A stretch of DNA of 64,000 nucleotides from assembly GCA_017458185.1 (NCBI GenBank), contig JAFTFY010000012.1:62001-126000 (forward strand), in the 5' to 3' direction. The notes beneath the pieces were generated by a model that saw only the letters and a list, made by a program, of their open reading frames with translations, was not told the DNA's origin and did no database searches. Origin of the DNA: Neisseriaceae bacterium. GTDB lineage: Bacteria; Pseudomonadota; Gammaproteobacteria; Burkholderiales; Neisseriaceae. Made by a program: the position numbers and the translations under genes. Numbering within the stretch: position 1 is the first letter of the stretch; the number at the start of each line of letters is the position of its first letter. This document shows positions 51,047-61,900 of this stretch, one piece after another.

Positions 51047-51642
51047 GTCATTGTGAGCCGTGCTATGCACGGCGTGGCAATCCCCGTGTCATTTAGGTAG
51101 ATTAACCGTTTCAGGCTACCTGAAAAATATTTCATTTACTGTAATCACTCTGTTTTTTTATCATCACACGGATTAGGAATTGCTAACGCAATTCCTTTAA
51201 ATTAGCAATATCCGTTGGCGATTTATCGCTTACGGATATGCGTATCGCGAGACTGACGCAGTCAGTCGTGGCAATCCCAATTTTATTTTTAAAAGATTTT
51301 CCGTTAAGGATTATCCAATCCGTGTGACATTTAAAAATCTATGTTTTCAGGCTGCCTGAAATTTGTATCGTCATTGCGAGCCGACAGACAGGCATTAGCG
51401 GTTTTATCGCTTACTGCGGTGTCATTGCGAGATTTGAACGAGAAGTTCAAATCGTGGCAATCCAGTTGAAAATCGCAGATTTTCAACCAACGCCGCAGGC
51501 GTTGTAACACACTTTTCTTGTACAACAAAGGCAACCTGAATAGCTTTTTGCAAGGTTGTTACAACGCCTGCGGCGTTGTGTTTTGCCTGTGGCAAAACTG
51601 GATTGCCACGATTTTTTCTGCGAAAAAATCTCGCAATGACAC
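51047..51642. repeat. Repeat island: REP-like palindromes in inverted arrays with DUS
   Basis: At least four GTCATTGCGAG-type palindromes follow each other: stem GCCGTG/CACGGC (51047-51083), ACTGAC/GTCAGT (about 51250-51278), ATTTGAAC/GTTCAAAT (51420-51462) and, inverted, GATTTTTT/AAAAAATC (about 51600-51642). Between them lie GAAAATC/GATTTTC and AACGCC/GGCGTTGTAA hairpins, DUS near 51115 and 51350, and about 250 bp related to 916-1150. The 718-base gap between yaaA and the LolA-like gene contains no gene. Confidence 0.85.
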
Positions 51643-51700
51643 TCGAATTTTCAATTTTTGTCAGTTTCTAACTGTTTTCTCTCAGGCAGCCTGAAAAATT

Positions 51701-52297
51701 CTACTTCAAATCCCGAACAATTTGTTCTTGTGTTTTGGCTTGTGTATCGGCGATAAATTGAATTTCCACTTTATCGCCTTGTTTTTCTTGCAAAATTACT
51801 TGCGAAACTGTGTTGCCGCCTTGAACGCTGATTTGCGTGAAAATTTGTTTCATCATCGCACTTTTGGGTTCGAGTGTCAGCGTCCAGTTTTGTGGCGAGC
51901 CGTTTGCTTTTGGTGTAAAGTGTTGATTTAACACGGAAATATTGCCGCCTAACAGGGCGGTAAAAAGTTCAAACTGTGCCGACTGACCTGCTTGCTTGCT
52001 TTTAATCCATTGATTTTTCGGATTATTCCATTGTTCCACGCCGTTTTGCGTTAAACGCAGTTTCAGCGTCAATGGCGTTTCTACTTGCCACAGCAAACCG
52101 TGATTTTGAGCTAAAGCAAACTGCCCCTGCGTTTGCATGGGCTTATCCATGCCACGCAAATGGCGATTTTGCGTAAATTTGCCGCTAACTACTTGACTTT
52201 TTTGCATATTCGCCGCAATTTCATCAGGCGTAATGGCAAACGCCGTTAAAGAAAATAAGGCGGTTGTTGTGGTTAAAAAAAGTTTTTTTATCATCAC
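51701..52297 (-). CDS. LolA-like outer-membrane lipoprotein carrier, aryl-polyene cluster type
   Basis: The 198-residue protein has a signal peptide (MMIKKLFLTTTTALFSLTAFA) and the LolA pattern VVSGKFTQNRHLRGMDKP, then GQFALAQNHGLLWQVETPL. This version lacks the hallmarks of the housekeeping LolA and looks more like the LolA-family proteins found in aryl-polyene clusters, which probably move lipid-linked pigment or lipoproteins. It may work with the ketosynthase/dehydratase pair at 32.4-34.0 kb, though it lies about 18 kb away. Confidence 0.72.
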   Translation of the reverse strand: MMIKKLFLTTTTALFSLTAFAITPDEIAANMQKSQVVSGKFTQNRHLRGMDKPMQTQGQFALAQNHGLLWQVETPLTLKLRLTQNGVEQWNNPKNQWIKSKQAGQSAQFELFTALLGGNISVLNQHFTPKANGSPQNWTLTLEPKSAMMKQIFTQISVQGGNTVSQVILQEKQGDKVEIQFIADTQAKTQEQIVRDLK

Positions 52298-52304
52298 TTA
52301 TATC

Positions 52305-52457
52305 CTTTTTCAGGCTGCCTGAACAACATTTTTGCATTACCGTTGTATTGGATAGGCTACCCTAAAAATCCTTGCGGATTTTTAGGAGATTGCTTCGATT
52401 TGATTTTATCAAATCTCGCCATGACGATTTCCCCGCACGGGAAGTGCTTTCAGGCAG
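52305..52457. repeat. DUS-bounded repeat with GATTTGAT palindrome
   Basis: A DUS, then TTTTTGCATTACCGTTG and GGATAGGCTACCCTAAAAATCC, then REP-like DNA with stem GATTTGAT/ATCAAATC and TCTCGCCATGACG, the linker TTTCCCCGCACGGGAAGTGC and a second DUS (about 52448-52464). The same TTTTTGCATT...DUS join appears near 56070-56103, and the GGGAAGTGC join near 53925. Confidence 0.75.
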
Positions 52458-52470
52458 CCTGAAAACCTTA

Positions 52471-53133
52471 CTACTGCACAATTTCATCGCAAAAACGCAC
52501 GGTTAAACCGCCTAATCTTGCCGCTTCGGTTTGGATAAAGTCGTTTAATTGTGCTGAAAAGTCGCTTGCTGCCCAGTCTTCAATGCGTAAGCAACCGCCG
52601 TAACGCAGGGAGTGGCGTGTTCTGAAACCGCATACTGCTGACGCTGATTTTTGGTCTGCCTTGAAAACGCCGACCATACGATAGCCTTCTTTACGCATAA
52701 AGTCATTGATAAATAAGGTAAATTCTTCTAATGTAAATTGTGGATAAATCGCGGACAATGCGTCAAACGCCAAAGCGGTTTCGGACGGCAAGAGTTCTGC
52801 CACACGAATGGCAGGCGTGGCTTTAACGGCGATATTCGCCGAAATTTGAGCGGCATATTCGCCATCGCACATTTGCAGTTCGTTATCGCCCGCAAAGTCC
52901 ATAAGAAAGCGGAACATATCGGGATTGATGCTTTCTAATTGCTTATCGACAATCACGCAACGCACTTGGTTGATGAGTTGCGGCCGCACAAACTTGTGAT
53001 GAGCCAAACGATGCCCCCTATCAAACGAAGACAAAATGCCCGACAATCTGTCCGACCAGTCGCTGGGGCGAAAGGTTTTGCCTTTTTTGGTAATGCCTTG
53101 AATAATAATGCAATTTTCAAATTGTTCTGCCAT
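52471..53133 (-). CDS. DUF3579 protein with a degenerate acetyltransferase-like C-terminus
   Basis: The ATG at 53131-53133 (MAEQFENCIIIQGITKKGK) gives 220 residues; the upstream in-frame start is not needed. Residues about 5-90 match DUF3579 (FRPSDWSDRLSGILSSFD, then LINQVRCVIVDKQL and FAGDNELQ). The second half (about 130-215) has strand order and spacing like a GNAT fold (YRMVGVFKADQKSASAVCGFR) but no clear acetyl-CoA loop. Function unknown. It lies 55 nt after the nnrE gene on the same strand. Confidence 0.75.
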   Translation of the reverse strand: MAEQFENCIIIQGITKKGKTFRPSDWSDRLSGILSSFDRGHRLAHHKFVRPQLINQVRCVIVDKQLESINPDMFRFLMDFAGDNELQMCDGEYAAQISANIAVKATPAIRVAELLPSETALAFDALSAIYPQFTLEEFTLFINDFMRKEGYRMVGVFKADQKSASAVCGFRTRHSLRYGGCLRIEDWAASDFSAQLNDFIQTEAARLGGLTVRFCDEIVQ

Positions 53134-53188
53134 TGTCTCACCTGTCTTTTCTCTTAATGTGGGGTGTATTATACGCTTGTTTGGCTTT

Positions 53189-53800
53189 CTATATGCCAAT
53201 CTCAATCACCTGCACCGCACCGCAATGGCTTTGCGTTTTGTCCATTAAATGAGCAGGTTTGAACGCACCAAACGCAAAGGTGTGTTGTGCGTAAAATGTA
53301 TTGGGGGCAATATCGCCTGTGTCGCAGTTGATGCCTGTGGGTATGTCCAAAGCAAAGCGTTTGGCAGGTAGTTCGTTGATTTGTTTGAATAATTGCGAAA
53401 TATGTTCAGGGAGAACGCCTGAAAAACCTGTGCCAAACACCGCATCAACAATAAAATCGTATGCGGTAAAATCAAGGCTACCTGAAACATAAATGGGCGT
53501 ATTTTCAGGCAGCCTATTTTTATTGGTTTGCGAAAGTTTGGACAATTTTTCGCCCATAACAAACAAAATATCCGATTTGACATTGTGTTTATTTAATATG
53601 CGAGCCATCACCAAAGCGTCTCCGCCGTTATTGCCCTTGCCACAAATCATCAAGCCGTGTTTTGCTTGGGGGTGAATTTTTAATAAAGCGTGGGCAGCAC
53701 CCTGTCCTGCGTTTTCCATTAACTGCAATAATGAAGTGCTACGAGCCACAGCGGCTTGCTCGGCTTGCCGCATTTCTTCTGTGGTGAGAACGGTTTGCAT
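53189..53800 (-). CDS. nnrE: NAD(P)H-hydrate epimerase, single-domain
   Basis: The 203-residue protein is the YjeF N-terminal domain: MENAGQGAAHALL, CGKGNNGGDALVMARIL and DIPTGINCDTG are present. It interconverts R and S forms of damaged hydrated NAD(P)H. In many bacteria it is fused to an ADP-dependent dehydratase; that domain is absent here and must be separate. Two DUS lie in frame, encoding NRLPEN and VSGSLD-like stretches (about residues 92-108). Confidence 0.92.
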   Translation of the reverse strand: MQTVLTTEEMRQAEQAAVARSTSLLQLMENAGQGAAHALLKIHPQAKHGLMICGKGNNGGDALVMARILNKHNVKSDILFVMGEKLSKLSQTNKNRLPENTPIYVSGSLDFTAYDFIVDAVFGTGFSGVLPEHISQLFKQINELPAKRFALDIPTGINCDTGDIAPNTFYAQHTFAFGAFKPAHLMDKTQSHCGAVQVIEIGI

Positions 53801-53834
53801 AAAATACTCCTTTTTGGGGTGTTTAAACTCTTAC

Positions 53835-53905
53835 CGTCATTGCGAGCCGACAGACAGGCGTAAGCGGTTTTACTGCTTACGCCTGTCTGTCGGCTCGCAA
53901 TGACG
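53835..53905. repeat. Perfect 31-bp-stem palindrome of the REP-like family
   Basis: CGTCATTGCGAGCCGACAGA... through TAAGC pairs perfectly with GCTTAC...GGCTCGCAATGACG, giving 31 bp of stem with a 9-nt loop. A related but broken copy lies near 51370-51420. Next come TTTCCTGCACGGGAAGTGC and a DUS. Confidence 0.9.
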
Positions 53906-53945
53906 AATTTCCTGCACGGGAAGTGCTTTCAGGCAGCCTGAAAAA

Positions 53946-53977
53946 TAAACAGACGGAATGATAACCGTCTGTTTTTT
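53946..53977 (-). terminator. Intrinsic terminator of tkt
   Basis: AACAGACGG and CCGTCTGTT flank an 8-nt loop with T/A tracts on both sides, 11 nt past the transketolase stop. Confidence 0.88.
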
Positions 53978-53987
53978 AATACAATCA

Positions 53988-55973
53988 TTACTTCAACAAC
54001 GCTTTGGCTTGTTCAAGCACATTTTCCACGGTAAAGCCGAAATGGCGGAAAAGTTCGTCTGCTGGGGCGGATTCGCCGAATGTGTCTATGCCGATAACGC
54101 CGCCATTTAAGCCCACATATTTCCGCCAGAAATCGGATACGCCTGCTTCTATGGCTAATCGTGGCACATTATCAGGCAGAACGCTTGTGCGGTATTCTGC
54201 TGATTGTGCGTCAAACAGGTTGGTGCAAGGCATAGATACCACGCTTGCGTTAATGCCTTGTTTTTGCAATTCTTTTTGTGCGTTTAAGGCTAAGGCTACT
54301 TCCGAACCTGTGGCAATCAGCACAATTTGCGGTTTTTCGCCACAAGCGGATAAGACATAACCGCCTTTTTTCACATTTTCTAACTGCTCGGCGTTTCGTT
54401 CTATAAACGGCAGGTTTTGACGGCTGAAAATTAGGCAAGACGGTGTTTTTTGATTTTCTGCCGCCGCCGCCCATGCGATTAGGCTTTCTGCGGTGTCGCA
54501 GGGTCGCCATGTGTGCATATTGGGGATTTGCCGTAGGGTTGCGATTTGTTCGATTGGTTGGTGCGTGGGACCGTCTTCGCCCAAGCCGATAGAATCGTGG
54601 GTAAAGACGAAAATCGGGTTAATCTTCATCAACGCCGCCATGCGTAAGGCGTTGCGGGCATATTCGCTAAACATTAAGAAAGTTGCCCCAAACGGTTTTA
54701 CGCCGCCGTGCAACGCTAAGCCGTTCATCACCGCACACATGGCAAATTCACGCACGCCGTAATGCACATAATTGCCGCCGCTTGTCTTCGTAACGGCAAC
54801 GGCGTTTTTCCAGTCGGTTAAGTTAGACGGTGTTAAGTCGGCAGAGCCGCCCACAAGTTCAGGCAGCACTTCTGCCAAAATGCCGATTGCGTTTTGGCTG
54901 GCTTTGCGTGTGGCAATGTTTTCTTTTTTATGGCAAATGTCGTTTAAGGCTGCCTGAATATGGTTGGCAAAGTTTTCAGGCAGCCTATTTTCGATGACAC
55001 GGCGAGTAAATTCTGCCGCTAATTCAGGATATTGCGATTTATATTGAGCAAATTTGGCTTGCCATTCATCTTCAAGTTTTTGCCCTTTTTCACGGCAATC
55101 CCAAGCGGCGTAAATATCGGCAGGAATATCAAACGGTGCGTAATCCCAGCCCAAAGCCTGACGGGTTGCGGCAATTTCTTCCGCACCCAAAGGAGCACCA
55201 TGCACTTTATGAGAACCCGCTTTGCTTGCCGCCCCTTTGCCGATTGTGGTTTTACAGCAAATAATTGTGGGGCGAAGCGTGTCGGCTTTTGCCTGTTCGA
55301 TTGCGGCGGCAATTTCTTCGGTATTGTGTCCGTCTTTAACCACAATCGCTTGCCAGCCGTAAGATTCAAAGCGTTGCGGAATATTTTCATCAAATCGCCC
55401 AACTGTTGTGCCGTCAATCGTAATGCCGTTGTCGTCATATAAGGCAATCAATTTGCCCAAGCCCAACGAGCCTGCCAAAGACGCGGCTTCGTGCGAAATG
55501 CCTTCCATTAAGCAACCATCGCCCAAAAAGACAAATGTGTGGTGATTAACAATCGCCAAATCGCCACGATTAAATTCGGCTGCCAAGATTTTTTCAGCCA
55601 AAGCAAAACCCACAGCATTCGCAAAACCTTGCCCCAAAGGGCCAGTCGTAGTTTCCACGCCTGCCGTGTAGCCATATTCAGGGTGCCCTGGCGTTTTAGA
55701 ACCCATTTGACGGAAGTTTTTAATGTCGTCAATCGACAAATCAAAACCCGTTAAATGCAACAGGGCATACTGCAACATAGACGCATGCCCATTCGACAAC
55801 ACAAAACGGTCGCGGTCGGCAAAAGCGGGATTTTTGGGGTTGAATTTCAAAAACTGCGTCCATAAAACTTCCGCCATTTCCGCCATACCCATAGGCGCAC
55901 CTGGGTGTCCAGAGTTGGCTTTTTGAATGGCGTCCATAGCGAGAAATCGCACTGCATCGGCAAGTTTTGACAT
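53988..55973 (-). CDS. tkt: Transketolase
   Basis: The 661-residue enzyme shows [17 protein letters not shown], the thiamine pyrophosphate motif [27 protein letters not shown], the transketolase motif [17 protein letters not shown] and HDSIGLG. It moves two-carbon units in the pentose phosphate pathway. In-frame DUS encode [10 protein letters not shown] near residue 335 and short peptides nearby. It is a single gene with its own terminator. Confidence 0.97.
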   Translation of the reverse strand: MSKLADAVRFLAMDAIQKANSGHPGAPMGMAEMAEVLWTQFLKFNPKNPAFADRDRFVLSNGHASMLQYALLHLTGFDLSIDDIKNFRQMGSKTPGHPEYGYTAGVETTTGPLGQGFANAVGFALAEKILAAEFNRGDLAIVNHHTFVFLGDGCLMEGISHEAASLAGSLGLGKLIALYDDNGITIDGTTVGRFDENIPQRFESYGWQAIVVKDGHNTEEIAAAIEQAKADTLRPTIICCKTTIGKGAASKAGSHKVHGAPLGAEEIAATRQALGWDYAPFDIPADIYAAWDCREKGQKLEDEWQAKFAQYKSQYPELAAEFTRRVIENRLPENFANHIQAALNDICHKKENIATRKASQNAIGILAEVLPELVGGSADLTPSNLTDWKNAVAVTKTSGGNYVHYGVREFAMCAVMNGLALHGGVKPFGATFLMFSEYARNALRMAALMKINPIFVFTHDSIGLGEDGPTHQPIEQIATLRQIPNMHTWRPCDTAESLIAWAAAAENQKTPSCLIFSRQNLPFIERNAEQLENVKKGGYVLSACGEKPQIVLIATGSEVALALNAQKELQKQGINASVVSMPCTNLFDAQSAEYRTSVLPDNVPRLAIEAGVSDFWRKYVGLNGGVIGIDTFGESAPADELFRHFGFTVENVLEQAKALLK

Positions 55974-56107
55974 TTGTGTTACCTTTATTAAGATTGGGTT
56001 TTCAAAAAGGGGAATTATACCTGTTTCAGGGTTCTTGTTAAAATAATTTCAGGGTAGCCTATCCTAAAAACGACAATGCAAAAATGTTTTTCAGGCAGCC
56101 TGAACAA

Positions 56108-58843
56108 TTATCTAAATGGATTTTTTGATTTGCGGATTTCTATTTTATTTGAAATCTTTTTAGTTAAAAATTCAAATATATTTCTATATTGTTCTGCACC
56201 TGTTGAAAGATACATTTTATTAACATATTTTGACATAGATTGCGAATATTCTATATACATTCGTTTGCTTGCAGGTGCTACTTTAATTTCTTTATCATCA
56301 GGAGCAACAAAACGAAAAATACGACATTCTTGTTCTTCTTGATATGCCGAATGTTTTACCATAAAGCTTAATGGCAATAATATAAAACTGACAGTTTCTA
56401 TCAATTGTTCTTTTTCTTTTACATTATTTATATTTGCAAATAATTCACAAATATTTGTTTCAATATTTGAAAATTCTTCCATAATATTTTCTTGAATGTC
56501 ATTGATATATTCTTGATATTCGTCCCAATCGTTTTGATTACGCCATTTTTCTCGATAAAAGGTTAATTTATCACGACAGGCAGCCTGAATATAAGGTTGA
56601 TTATCTAATTTACCTTCTGGGTCTAAATAAATACAACGATATAAAGGGAGTTTATCATTATAAATATGATCAATATTGCTTGATTGTTTATTCGTATCAT
56701 TATTACTGTATTCTGCTTGTTTTTTAGGTTGAAGTGTTTTATCATGTTGATAACTAAAAAAATTATTATTCAATACAACACTCACACCAGTGGCTTCTTT
56801 ATTGTTTTCTTTGCCATATAAACGAAATTGATTAAGGCTGTCGTGATTAAAGGTAAAACAACCGATAAAAGTACTTAATGTATTTAATGGTTTTAAGTTA
56901 ATTTGTTGTTTTTTTAGTTTTTCCGAATTATTAAAATAATCAAATATCACTTTACCCTCTTTGGGGTCATTAACTTGGGCAGTACTGGCTATCTGAAATT
57001 TATTTTTTTTATCTAATAAAATCATTGCTACATCAGGTTTGGCATAATGAGCAAAAGTTTGTTCATAAATACTATAATATTTTCCCACAAGAAGATTTTC
57101 TCTCATATTAAAGAAAGAATAAAAAATATTAAATAAATATATTTTCTGATGATTATCTTTTATTTCTTCTATTTTCTCCATTACCTGATGCACATAATAT
57201 TCTTCATTTGTTTCATTAATTTTATCAATACATCTATTGAAATTATCATATTCTTCTTCTTTTGCATAAATAAGTGCTAATTTAATTTGTGCAATAAGAT
57301 AAAGAAGTTGAATAGAAAAACGAAATTTTTCATCATTAATTTCTAAATAATATTCTTTGGCTCGTTGAAAATCTTTTTGTTTATAAAAAATATTACCAAT
57401 AGATAATAGAGATATATTATCTAATTGTGATTTTTTTATATTAAGTTGTGTTTTAATTTTAAGATTTTCGCAGTCACTTAAATCTAATATTGTGATTCGT
57501 TTAAGTTTATCCAAACTGTCAGGGAGTGTAGTGAGATTTTTACACCCACTTAAATTTAATTGTGTGAGTTGAATAAGATTACCTAAATTTTTAGGGAGTG
57601 TAGTTAGTTTTTCACAAAAACTTAAATCTAATTTTGTGAGTTGAGAGAGATTACCCAAACTTTCAGGGAGTGTAGTGAGATTTTTACACCCACTTAAATC
57701 TAATACTGTGAGTTGAGTAAGATTACCTAAATTTTCAGGGAGTGTAGTTAGTTTTTCACAAAAACTTAAATCTAATACTGTGAGTTGAGATAAATTACCA
57801 ATACTTTCAGGTAAAGTTTCAAGATTTGTGCAAGCAAATAAACTTAATTTTGTAAGTTGAATGAGATTACCCAAACTTTCAGGGAGCGTAGTGAGATTTT
57901 CACAAAAACTTAAATCTAATTTTATTAGTTGTTTGAAATTATTAATATTTTTTAAAAGTACTGCGGCTTGTTTATCTCCAATTAAACTTAATATTTCTAT
58001 TTGAATAAGATTACCAAAACTTTCAGGGAGCGTAGTGAGATTTCCGCAGCCATTTAAATTTAATTTTTTGAGTTGAGTAAGATTGCCTAAACTTTCAGGG
58101 AGTGTAGTGAGTTTTCCACAAAAAGTTAAATCTAATTCTGTGAGTTGAGATAAATTACCAATACTTTCAGGTAAAGTTTCAAGATTTGTGCAATCATATA
58201 AACTTAATTCTGTGAGTTGAGTAAGATTACCTAAATTTTTAGGAAGTGTTGTGAGTTCTGTACAAAAACCTAAATATAATTTTTCAAGTTGAGTTAGAAC
58301 GCTTAAACTTTCAAAGAATGTAGAGAGATTTCTGCAACCACATAGATCTAATGTTGTGAGTTGAGTAAGATTACCAAAACTTTCAGGGAGCGTAGTGATA
58401 TTTTCGCATTCACTTAAATTTAATTGTGTGAGTTGAGTAAGATTACCCAAACTTTCAGGGAGTGTAGTGAGATTTGTGCAACCACATAGATCTAATGTTG
58501 TGAGTTGAGTAAGATTACCCAAACTTTCAGGGAGCGTAGTGAGATTTCCACAAAAACTTAACGCTAATTCTGTTAATTGAGTAAAATTGCCAATATTTTC
58601 AAGTAATGTAGAAATATTGTCGCAGAAAGACAAATTTAATTTTGACAATAGTGTAAGTTTTCCAATACTTTTAGGTAATACAATTAAATCATTACGAAAA
58701 CTTAAATCCAATTTAGTCAAACGCAACAAATATTCTTTAATTTCTTCAAAATCGTCTATTTCTTCTAATTCAGGATAACACGGAGCAATCAATGCTTGTA
58801 ATTCCAATGCTTCGAGATAGGTCAGTTGAATTGCGGTATCCAT
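56108..58843 (-). CDS. Leucine-rich-repeat protein with DUF2971-like C-terminal domain
   Basis: The 911-residue protein starts at the ATG at 58841-58843 after AGGAAG. Residues about 42-473 are 18 leucine-rich repeats of exactly 24 residues (NLTQLTxLDLSxCxNLTTLPES-like), the style of plant resistance proteins. About 480-590 is helical and TPR-like (NIFYKQKDFQRAKEYYLEI). About 600-890 resembles DUF2971 (CFTFNHDSLNQFRLYG, then EATGVSVVL, then ECRIFRFVAPDD). No signal peptide, so probably cytoplasmic. Low GC suggests transfer. DUF2971 is a poorly known domain; a sensing or defence role is a guess. Confidence 0.85.
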   Translation of the reverse strand: MDTAIQLTYLEALELQALIAPCYPELEEIDDFEEIKEYLLRLTKLDLSFRNDLIVLPKSIGKLTLLSKLNLSFCDNISTLLENIGNFTQLTELALSFCGNLTTLPESLGNLTQLTTLDLCGCTNLTTLPESLGNLTQLTQLNLSECENITTLPESFGNLTQLTTLDLCGCRNLSTFFESLSVLTQLEKLYLGFCTELTTLPKNLGNLTQLTELSLYDCTNLETLPESIGNLSQLTELDLTFCGKLTTLPESLGNLTQLKKLNLNGCGNLTTLPESFGNLIQIEILSLIGDKQAAVLLKNINNFKQLIKLDLSFCENLTTLPESLGNLIQLTKLSLFACTNLETLPESIGNLSQLTVLDLSFCEKLTTLPENLGNLTQLTVLDLSGCKNLTTLPESLGNLSQLTKLDLSFCEKLTTLPKNLGNLIQLTQLNLSGCKNLTTLPDSLDKLKRITILDLSDCENLKIKTQLNIKKSQLDNISLLSIGNIFYKQKDFQRAKEYYLEINDEKFRFSIQLLYLIAQIKLALIYAKEEEYDNFNRCIDKINETNEEYYVHQVMEKIEEIKDNHQKIYLFNIFYSFFNMRENLLVGKYYSIYEQTFAHYAKPDVAMILLDKKNKFQIASTAQVNDPKEGKVIFDYFNNSEKLKKQQINLKPLNTLSTFIGCFTFNHDSLNQFRLYGKENNKEATGVSVVLNNNFFSYQHDKTLQPKKQAEYSNNDTNKQSSNIDHIYNDKLPLYRCIYLDPEGKLDNQPYIQAACRDKLTFYREKWRNQNDWDEYQEYINDIQENIMEEFSNIETNICELFANINNVKEKEQLIETVSFILLPLSFMVKHSAYQEEQECRIFRFVAPDDKEIKVAPASKRMYIEYSQSMSKYVNKMYLSTGAEQYRNIFEFLTKKISNKIEIRKSKNPFR
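57425..58720 (-). repeat. 72-bp tandem repeats encoding the leucine-rich repeats
   Basis: Eighteen units of 72 bp, each coding one 24-residue repeat, line up without gaps. Most units share CTTTCAGGGAG-GTAGTGAG and GTTGAGTAAGATTACC stretches and differ at surface positions. Unit 11 (IEILSLIGDKQAAVLL) is the most divergent. The array could change length by recombination. Confidence 0.85.
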
Positions 58844-58912
58844 TGCTTACTTCCTGTTTGTGTTTGAAAAAATCGGCGTTTATTTTATCATTTTTTATAG
58901 ATTGAATGTTTT

Positions 58913-61900
58913 TCAGGCAGCCTGAATTTTATGAATACTTAACGCATTTTCTAATTTTTTCAATATATTACAATCTATATCCCACGCCCAAATGCCGTTG
59001 GCATTATCCTTATTCAAACCGCGTAAAAAAAGATAACGAATATGCAATAGGGTAGGGTGAATGTTGCGAATGGCGAACATTCGCCGTGTGGCAATAGCGT
59101 AAATTAAGGCTTGCACGGCGTAGTGGTGCTGTGCCATAGCGTTGTTCATTGCGTCCAAATCATAAGACGGTAATTTATTTGATTTATAATCAATAATATA
59201 CACATTGCCGTGTGCATCTTGTGCCAGCATATCAATAAAGCCGTTGAAAAAACCTTGCACAGTGTGTTGTTGCACTTGCCGCAAAGCCGTGCAAATGTTT
59301 TCAGGTAAGTCATCGCCTAAATATTGCAACACAACTTCGGGCTGAAAATGCAATTCATTCAGCAAAAATTGGCTTTCAGGCAGCCTGAAAGGGATTTGCG
59401 ACAAGGATACGCCGTGATTTAAGGCGGCTAATCGTGTGTGATTGCACATAGCGACCATGTCATTAAGATAATCTAAACTCAATGCGTATTTTTCTAACTT
59501 ATTGATAATTAAATATTTTTGCGTATCCGCAGGCAGATGAAAATAAAATTCTTCTAACATTTCATGCCAACACAAACCTGTATTTGTGCCTGCGGGAAAA
59601 GCATTTATTCCTTTGTTTTCATTGGATAAATCATCAGAAACTTGCCGTTCGACACTATCCACAACCAAGTTCTCTTCGTTGTGCGTTTGCGTCTGCCACG
59701 CACTGAAACTGGAAAACTGCCGCTGTTTCAAGTTGATAGCACTTAACTGTGCCGCCGTGTAGTGTTGCGTTTCCGTTGCAGGCTGCCTGAAAAGTGTTTC
59801 TGGCGGTGATTGAGTGCTATCGACTAATTGAATGGATAAGTCATTGTTTTGTTGGCATTTATCCTGCCACATTTGCCATTGTGTTATCTCTTTGTTTTCT
59901 GGCGAAATATTCAAAGAATTTCGCAGCAGATGATTGATACTGCTGTTTTGCTGTGCCATATCGCCGCAACCCACAATCAGGGCTTCTTCGGCACGCGTCA
60001 AAGCCACATACAGTAGCCTGACTTGTTCTGCCAATAAATCGTTTTGAATTTCTTGTTCGGCTAATTGCGTTTTGTGTTTCAGGCAGCCTGAATGATTATT
60101 TTGATGTGTAATTTCAAAGGCTTGCACTTTTTCATCGTGGGGGCGAAAAATAAACGGGCAATACACCACAGGATATTGCAAACCTTTGGACGCATGCATG
60201 GTGATGATTTTGACTAAATTTTCATCGCTTTCCAAACGCAATTTGCTGTTATCACCGCTGTCAGGTTGTGCAATTTGTTGCTGCAAAAAGTGCAACAAAG
60301 CATATATGCCGAAACAATTTTTTTCTTCTTCTGCTAATAATTCAATGAGTTGCGTGATATTGGTGAGTATTCGCCATTCTTGCCGAGAAATTAACGAGCG
60401 ACTGATTTGATAGCGTTCATCAAACGCTTGATAAGCGGCAAACAAACCCTTTTTTTCCCATTTTTCACGCAAAAAATGAGCGTATTCAATATCTTTGACT
60501 ACTTGCCGTTCATTGTTGTTATATTCTTGAATTTGTTGAATATTTTTCCCAATTAAATCGCTTGTTTGCACAAACCGCCACAAACTGCCGTCTGTTGCTG
60601 GATTAAGCCAAAATTTCATTAAAGCATACACAATACGGGCTTCATCGGCGGCAAAAATGGAATCCTGACGAATGGAAACACTGTCAATACCATTGTTTTT
60701 TAAGGCTTTTCTTATTATATCGCCTTCGCTGTGGCTGCGTACCAAAACCGCAATATCGCCCGATGATAAACAACGCTCTTTGTATGGCAAGCGACTGTTT
60801 AATACTCGGGCAATGTGATTGGCACAAATTTGTGCTATTTTCTGGCGTTGTTCGTCTGCGGTGTTTTTTTCGGACTCATCAATATGAAAAACCGTTAGAG
60901 CATTGGGCAAAATTTCTTGTTTCAGGCTGCCTGAAAGATATTCTTGTTTGCGATTGGCTTGCACAGGAAAAAAAGGAATTTCATTATTTAAAAAAGCATT
61001 GTTTGTGTTAAATAAAGCATTGCACACATTCACCAATTTTTCATGTGTGCGATAATTGGTATCCATAGAATATAAATGGTCTGCGTCTTGTTTGGCATTT
61101 AAGTACGCATAAATATCTGCACCACGAAAACGATAAATAGCCTGTTTGGGGTCGCCCACTAAAAAAACGCTTTTGCCTTGTTCAATAAATGCCTGTTTGA
61201 AAATAGCATATTGTATTGCGTCTGTATCTTGAAACTCATCAACCATTAAAACATCATATTTTTTGGATAAGTGTTTGGTTAATATTTTGTTTTCTAATGA
61301 AAAATAAACATCTAATAATAAATCATTAAATCCGCGTTTGTTGGATGATTTTTTAGATTGTGTTATTTCGTTATCCAAATAATCAAGCAAGAAAAAGCCA
61401 ATATTTTGGGTAAAATTTTGATAAGATAAAACAAAATAATAAATTAAGCGAAAATCTTCAAATGGACTTAAATTATCTATGCTTTTGTTTTTGGTAAAGA
61501 TAAAATTTTCAGGCAATAATAAATGGGCTTTTTCTGCAATTTTTTCCATATTAAATGGATAACCTTGAATAATTTTTTGCAGGTTATTAAAAATTTCTAC
61601 AAATGTCGGTTTTTTATAATATGTTCCACTTAAACGATTAAAGATTTGCCAAAATTGCACTTCAATATGATTGGTGCCAATTTGTTGAATGCGTTGTTGT
61701 AATGAATAAAATAAATCTTGTTCTTTATCATTAAAGTTTTCTTTAATTTGAGCAATTAAATCATCACTGATTTTTATTTCAGGCAGCCTAAACAGTTTTT
61801 CTTGTGCTTTTTCAACTTCACCAATACATTCTTCAAAAGAAATAGATTCTTTATTTAATTTAGGCTGACTGATGTATTTTTTAATTTCATCTAATTTTTT

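Noticed and set aside
57425..58720. 72-bp tandem repeats as non-coding minisatellite
   Set aside because: They stay in one frame and encode regular 24-residue leucine-rich repeats, so they are coding.
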